DNA of 64,000 nucleotides from Campylobacter volucris (GTDB lineage Bacteria; Campylobacterota; Campylobacteria; Campylobacterales; Campylobacteraceae): assembly GCF_008245045.1 (NCBI RefSeq), contig NZ_CP043428.1, positions 1,364,001 through 1,428,000 of the forward strand, given 5' to 3'. Positions 60,838 through 64,000 of this stretch are shown here, one piece after another. Below the pieces are notes generated by a model. It saw only the letters and a program-made list of their open reading frames with translations. It did no database searches and was not told the origin of the DNA. Within the stretch, counting starts at the first letter, position 1. Every line of letters starts with the position of its first letter. Both the position numbers and the translations under genes were made by a program.

Positions 60838-62161
60838 CATTGATCTCATATTTAATAAATTTTTGAGTTTTTGCGCCAAGTTCTTTTAGTTTAACCACCC
60901 TTGAAGCTATATTTCCACTACCATGAGTTAGTTTATTTTGCATACTATCTATATTGGTATTTAATTTTTTAACTCCATCTTTAATTTTTTCAAAATCATC
61001 CAAAATCCCTACAAATTTATCATGAAATTTTCCAAGCTCATCAAAAGCCTTTAAAATATTTTCATTGCTTTGGATATTTTTCCATGAAATATTAATGGTA
61101 TTTAAAGCCATAAAAAGCGTATTAGGCGTTGTAAGATAGACTTTTTTCTTATAAGCATACTGATAAATTTCAAGATCTACACTAATAACCAAATCTAAAA
61201 TATTTTGATAAGGTATAAAAAGCAAAACAAATTCATAAGTATGCTTGTCAAATTGCGCATATGGCTTTTTAGCAAGCTCGTCTATTCTAGATTTTAAATT
61301 ACAAGCTAGCTCTTTGATGGTATTTTGGCTAAGCTCTTCAAAATTAAAATCATTTGGCAAAGAAAATTTAGCATCTATAATAATACTTTTTTTATTATCT
61401 AAAAATACCACTGCATCAGGGATATAAGTTTTATCTTCATTTTCAAATTTTTCTTGAAGTTTATATTGAACTCCTTGTATTAAACCGCTATTTTCAAGGA
61501 CTGATTTAAGCTGCAATTCTGCAAAATTACCGCGAATTTTTTTATCGCCTTTTAAAATTTTAGCAAGTTTATCAGCATTTTCTCCCATATTTTGGCTAAA
61601 TTTAAACATATTGTCTATGTTTGTTTTTAAGCTTATTTCATTTTGTGAAAGTTTTTCGCTATATTCTTTAACACTTTTTTTAACAGGTATAAAAATTTCT
61701 TCTAAAATTTTTTTAGCATCTTCGTTAAACATAAGCTTATTTTGATTTAAAATATTTACATTTTGTCTTTGTAAATTTTGCTCAAATTCTTGTTTTAACT
61801 CAAATAAATTTTGCTTATACTTTTTTTCAAGCTGATCAAGATTTTGCGTGTATTCTTCTTTTAGATTATTGCGTTCTTGCAAATGCGTATTTAATAGTTC
61901 TTTTTGGCGTTGTTCTTTTTCTTCTAATCTTGCTTTAATTGCTTCGTACTGAGATAAAATTATCATTTTTTCTTCATTAAGATGAGAAATTTTTTGTAAA
62001 TTTTCTTTTTTTTCTTGCTCTAAAAGTGTGTTTTGATTTTGCATTAAAGTGTAATTTTGATCTAAAATTTCAATTTTATTTTTTTGATGTTGGTATTTAA
62101 ATAAAAGCCATATTAAAGATAAAATCAATACACTCAAAAAAGCTATTAAAATATTTTCCAT
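60821..62161 (-). CDS. rmuC: DNA recombination protein RmuC family
   Basis: 446 aa. One N-terminal TM helix (about 5-20), a coiled coil to residue about 140, then the RmuC nuclease-like domain with NFAELQLKSVLENSGL, IPDAVVFLDNKKSIIIDAKFS and TPNTLFMALNTI. In E. coli RmuC limits inversion at short inverted repeats. It follows the NYN gene by ten bases. Confidence 0.92.
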   Translation of the reverse strand: MENILIAFLSVLILSLIWLLFKYQHQKNKIEILDQNYTLMQNQNTLLEQEKKENLQKISHLNEEKMIILSQYEAIKARLEEKEQRQKELLNTHLQERNNLKEEYTQNLDQLEKKYKQNLFELKQEFEQNLQRQNVNILNQNKLMFNEDAKKILEEIFIPVKKSVKEYSEKLSQNEISLKTNIDNMFKFSQNMGENADKLAKILKGDKKIRGNFAELQLKSVLENSGLIQGVQYKLQEKFENEDKTYIPDAVVFLDNKKSIIIDAKFSLPNDFNFEELSQNTIKELACNLKSRIDELAKKPYAQFDKHTYEFVLLFIPYQNILDLVISVDLEIYQYAYKKKVYLTTPNTLFMALNTINISWKNIQSNENILKAFDELGKFHDKFVGILDDFEKIKDGVKKLNTNIDSMQNKLTHGSGNIASRVVKLKELGAKTQKFIKYEINDESNM

Positions 62162-62171
62162 ATTTGATCCT

Positions 62172-62849
62172 TTAGACTTTTTCTAAAAAATAAATATTTT
62201 TTTCATTAGCTTCTTTAAACTGCTTCATTTTTGGCAAGAATTCTTTAACCAAGGCTCTAAAATTTTTAAAACCAAAATTTTGCGGGGTGAAATTAGCGTG
62301 TTTTCTGTTCATATTAGTTCTTATTTGGGCATATTCAGCGCGACCTTTTTCTTCTATGAGAACTTCTGTGATATTGATTAAATCTTTAATGTATTCTTTA
62401 ATGATCATATTGCTTTTATACTCATCTTGATCAAGATAAAAAAATTCATTAAAAGAATTCACATAGGATTTTACAGCTTGTTTTAAACCCATACCTATAA
62501 CTTGTTTTTTATTTTCTTTAAGCTTTTGTATCAAGCTAGTATAATCGCTATCGCTTGATACTATCACAAAAATATCAATATCTTTTTCATAAAACACACT
62601 CATAATTTCTGTGATTAAATACATATCACTTGAATTTTTATTGGCTATAAAATTAAATTGTTGCATAGCGATGATAGAATATTGTGCGATTTGATCTTTC
62701 CAATTTTGTATATTTTTTTGAGTCCAATCCCCATAAATTCTTTTTATAACAATCTCACCATAATCAGAAGCTATATCAAAAATTGATTTTGCATATTTTG
62801 AAGGAATATTTTCTGCATCAATAAAAATAGCCACACTTTTATTTTCCAT
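62172..62849 (-). CDS. NYN-domain (LabA/DUF88-like) protein
   Basis: 225 aa. PIN-like nuclease fold: FIDAENIPSKY at the N-terminus and FVIVSSDSDYTSLIQKLKE carry the acidic residues expected for metal binding. The C-terminal part (about 145-225) has an OST-HTH-like appearance (RAEYAQIRTNMNRKHANFTP). Likely an RNA-processing enzyme, substrate unknown. Confidence 0.82.
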   Translation of the reverse strand: MENKSVAIFIDAENIPSKYAKSIFDIASDYGEIVIKRIYGDWTQKNIQNWKDQIAQYSIIAMQQFNFIANKNSSDMYLITEIMSVFYEKDIDIFVIVSSDSDYTSLIQKLKENKKQVIGMGLKQAVKSYVNSFNEFFYLDQDEYKSNMIIKEYIKDLINITEVLIEEKGRAEYAQIRTNMNRKHANFTPQNFGFKNFRALVKEFLPKMKQFKEANEKNIYFLEKV

Positions 62850-62858
62850 ACTTTTCTC

Positions 62859-64000
62859 CTATATACTTCTCATCCTAAAACTTAAAGCTTTTAGCAAATG
62901 GCTTTTTAAAATGTATTTTTCTTGCTCTAAATCTGCAATAGTTCTTGCAACTTTTAAAGTTTTGTCGATACCTCTTTGGGAAAAACCATATGAATTTATA
63001 GCTTTGTTTAAAATTTCTTGAGCATTTTTATCTAAAATGCAATACTTTTTAACTTGTTCTTCGTTTAATTTAGCATTAAATTCATCTTGATTTCTTTGTT
63101 TTTGAAACAAAAATCCTTCAAAAACCTTTTGACTCATTTGTTTAGAACTTAAACTAGAGGTATCTTCATATGAAATTTCATCCATGGCAACATAAAGATC
63201 GATTCTATCGAGTATAGGAGAAGATATTTTATTTTTATATTTTTTAATCTCACTTTCAGAACATCTACAAGCTTGATGTTTTGAAAACAAATTCCCACAA
63301 GGACAAGGATTTTGCGCGCATACAAATAAAAATTTAGTCTCATAGACGACTTTATTATTTACTCTAGAAATTAAAATTTTATAATCTTCCAAAGGCTCTC
63401 TTAAACTTTCTATAATTTGTCTTGAAAAATGTGGAAATTCATCAAAAAACAATACTCCACCATTTGCTAATGCCACTTCTCCTATTTTTGCACTTTTAGT
63501 TCCACCACCAAAAATACTTGCTTTAGTGCTTGTATGATGAGGACTTCTAAAAATTCTACTTGCACTAAAATCATCATCTAAAGAATTTAAGGATTTATAG
63601 GCATTTTGAGATAACACTTCTTTTAAACTTTGAGGTGGCATAATGTATGCAATTCTTTTAGCGCACATACTCTTACCACAACCTGGACTACCTTCAAATA
63701 AAATATTATGCATTCCAAGCGCAGCCACCATACAAGCAAATTTAGCATTTTCTTGGCCTTTGATATCTTTAAAATCATGGATAAAATTTTCATTTTTAAT
63801 GTATTTTTGACCATTAATTTCTAAAGCATTCAAAAATAAAGGATGAGCATTGCAAATTCTATAAGCTTGGTAATTTTTTTCCTTAAAAAAATCTACCGCT
63901 TGGTTTAAATTTTCTAAAGCATAAATTTCTAAATTGGGTATCATAGAAGCTTTTAGTGCGATATTTTTTGGCACCACAACTTTTGCATATTCAAGCTTTG
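62859..64000 (-). CDS. comM: ComM/YifB-family AAA+ ATPase, 5' end outside window
   Basis: At least 380 codons, open through the right edge of the window, so the N-terminal part is missing. Walker A GSPGCGKSM, Walker B GGVLFFDEFPHF and a Cys cluster CAQNPCPCGN...HQACRC are present, followed by the Mg-chelatase-like C-terminal domain. ComM is the branch-migration helicase of natural transformation in other bacteria; Campylobacter is naturally transformable. Normal size is about 500 aa. Confidence 0.9.
   Translation of the reverse strand, partial: KLEYAKVVVPKNIALKASMIPNLEIYALENLNQAVDFFKEKNYQAYRICNAHPLFLNALEINGQKYIKNENFIHDFKDIKGQENAKFACMVAALGMHNILFEGSPGCGKSMCAKRIAYIMPPQSLKEVLSQNAYKSLNSLDDDFSASRIFRSPHHTSTKASIFGGGTKSAKIGEVALANGGVLFFDEFPHFSRQIIESLREPLEDYKILISRVNNKVVYETKFLFVCAQNPCPCGNLFSKHQACRCSESEIKKYKNKISSPILDRIDLYVAMDEISYEDTSSLSSKQMSQKVFEGFLFQKQRNQDEFNAKLNEEQVKKYCILDKNAQEILNKAINSYGFSQRGIDKTLKVARTIADLEQEKYILKSHLLKALSFRMRSI

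Noticed and set aside
63149-63814. Two frames of about 63 codons inside comM
   Set aside because: Shadow frames; comM is intact in the main frame.

Overview
The window is a Campylobacter chromosome segment, most likely a thermotolerant, lari/jejuni-like species. The basis is low G+C, tightly overlapping operons mostly on the minus strand, C. jejuni-like gene neighbourhoods (phoX-trxB-trxA-hom; queD-queE-moaA-ubiA-miaA; pflA next to a nuo operon without nuoE/nuoF; a nikABCDE-type transporter; lutCBA-lctP), and a 16S-Ala-Ile-23S-5S rRNA operon. The exact species cannot be fixed without comparison.

Layout. 1-2.6 kb: end of a DUF2393-like membrane gene, purF, dapB. 2.6-4.4 kb: a Tat-exported PhoX phosphatase behind a tandem pho box. 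4.4-17.6 kb: a long minus-strand housekeeping series covering the thioredoxin system, homoserine/amino-acid metabolism, rRNA and tRNA methylases, L31, 7-deazaguanine and molybdopterin synthesis, and menaquinone prenyltransfer. 17.7-18.6 kb: miaA on the plus strand, meeting pflA tail to tail. 18.5-34.3 kb: pflA and the complex I operon, in which two small non-canonical proteins take the places of NuoE and NuoF. 34.4-39.1 kb: an ABC importer of the nickel/peptide family. 39.2-43.7 kb: the L-lactate oxidation complex LutABC with lactate permease.

43.7-51.7 kb is the accessory region. It holds a Panacea-type (DUF4065) antitoxin gene overlapping a three-TM coiled-coil protein, which I read as a toxin-antitoxin cassette. 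The cassette is bounded exactly by a 23-bp direct repeat that also rebuilds the end of the neighbouring gene. Next come a large pentapeptide-repeat/multi-TM membrane protein and a 1,245-aa single-chain restriction-modification enzyme overlapping it. About 1 kb without genes follows, almost without G on the plus strand, containing two adjacent tandem arrays (15 x 8 bp and 8 x 10 bp). The second array is a run of GGG triplets on the rRNA-sense strand.

51.7-58.1 kb: 5S, 23S, tRNA-Ile, tRNA-Ala and 16S (minus), with recognisable RNase III processing stems, an rrn promoter and boxA, then a five-tRNA cluster (Pro-His-Arg-Arg-Leu) with a strong sigma70 promoter. 58.2-64 kb: terC, then purN, nnrD, rmuC, an NYN-domain gene and comM, which runs off the right edge.

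The best candidate for something not yet described is the combination in 43.8-51.2 kb: the repeat-bounded antitoxin/membrane-toxin cassette placed behind a restriction enzyme that is translationally linked to a pentapeptide membrane protein, together with the G-quadruplex-capable minisatellite behind the rRNA operon.
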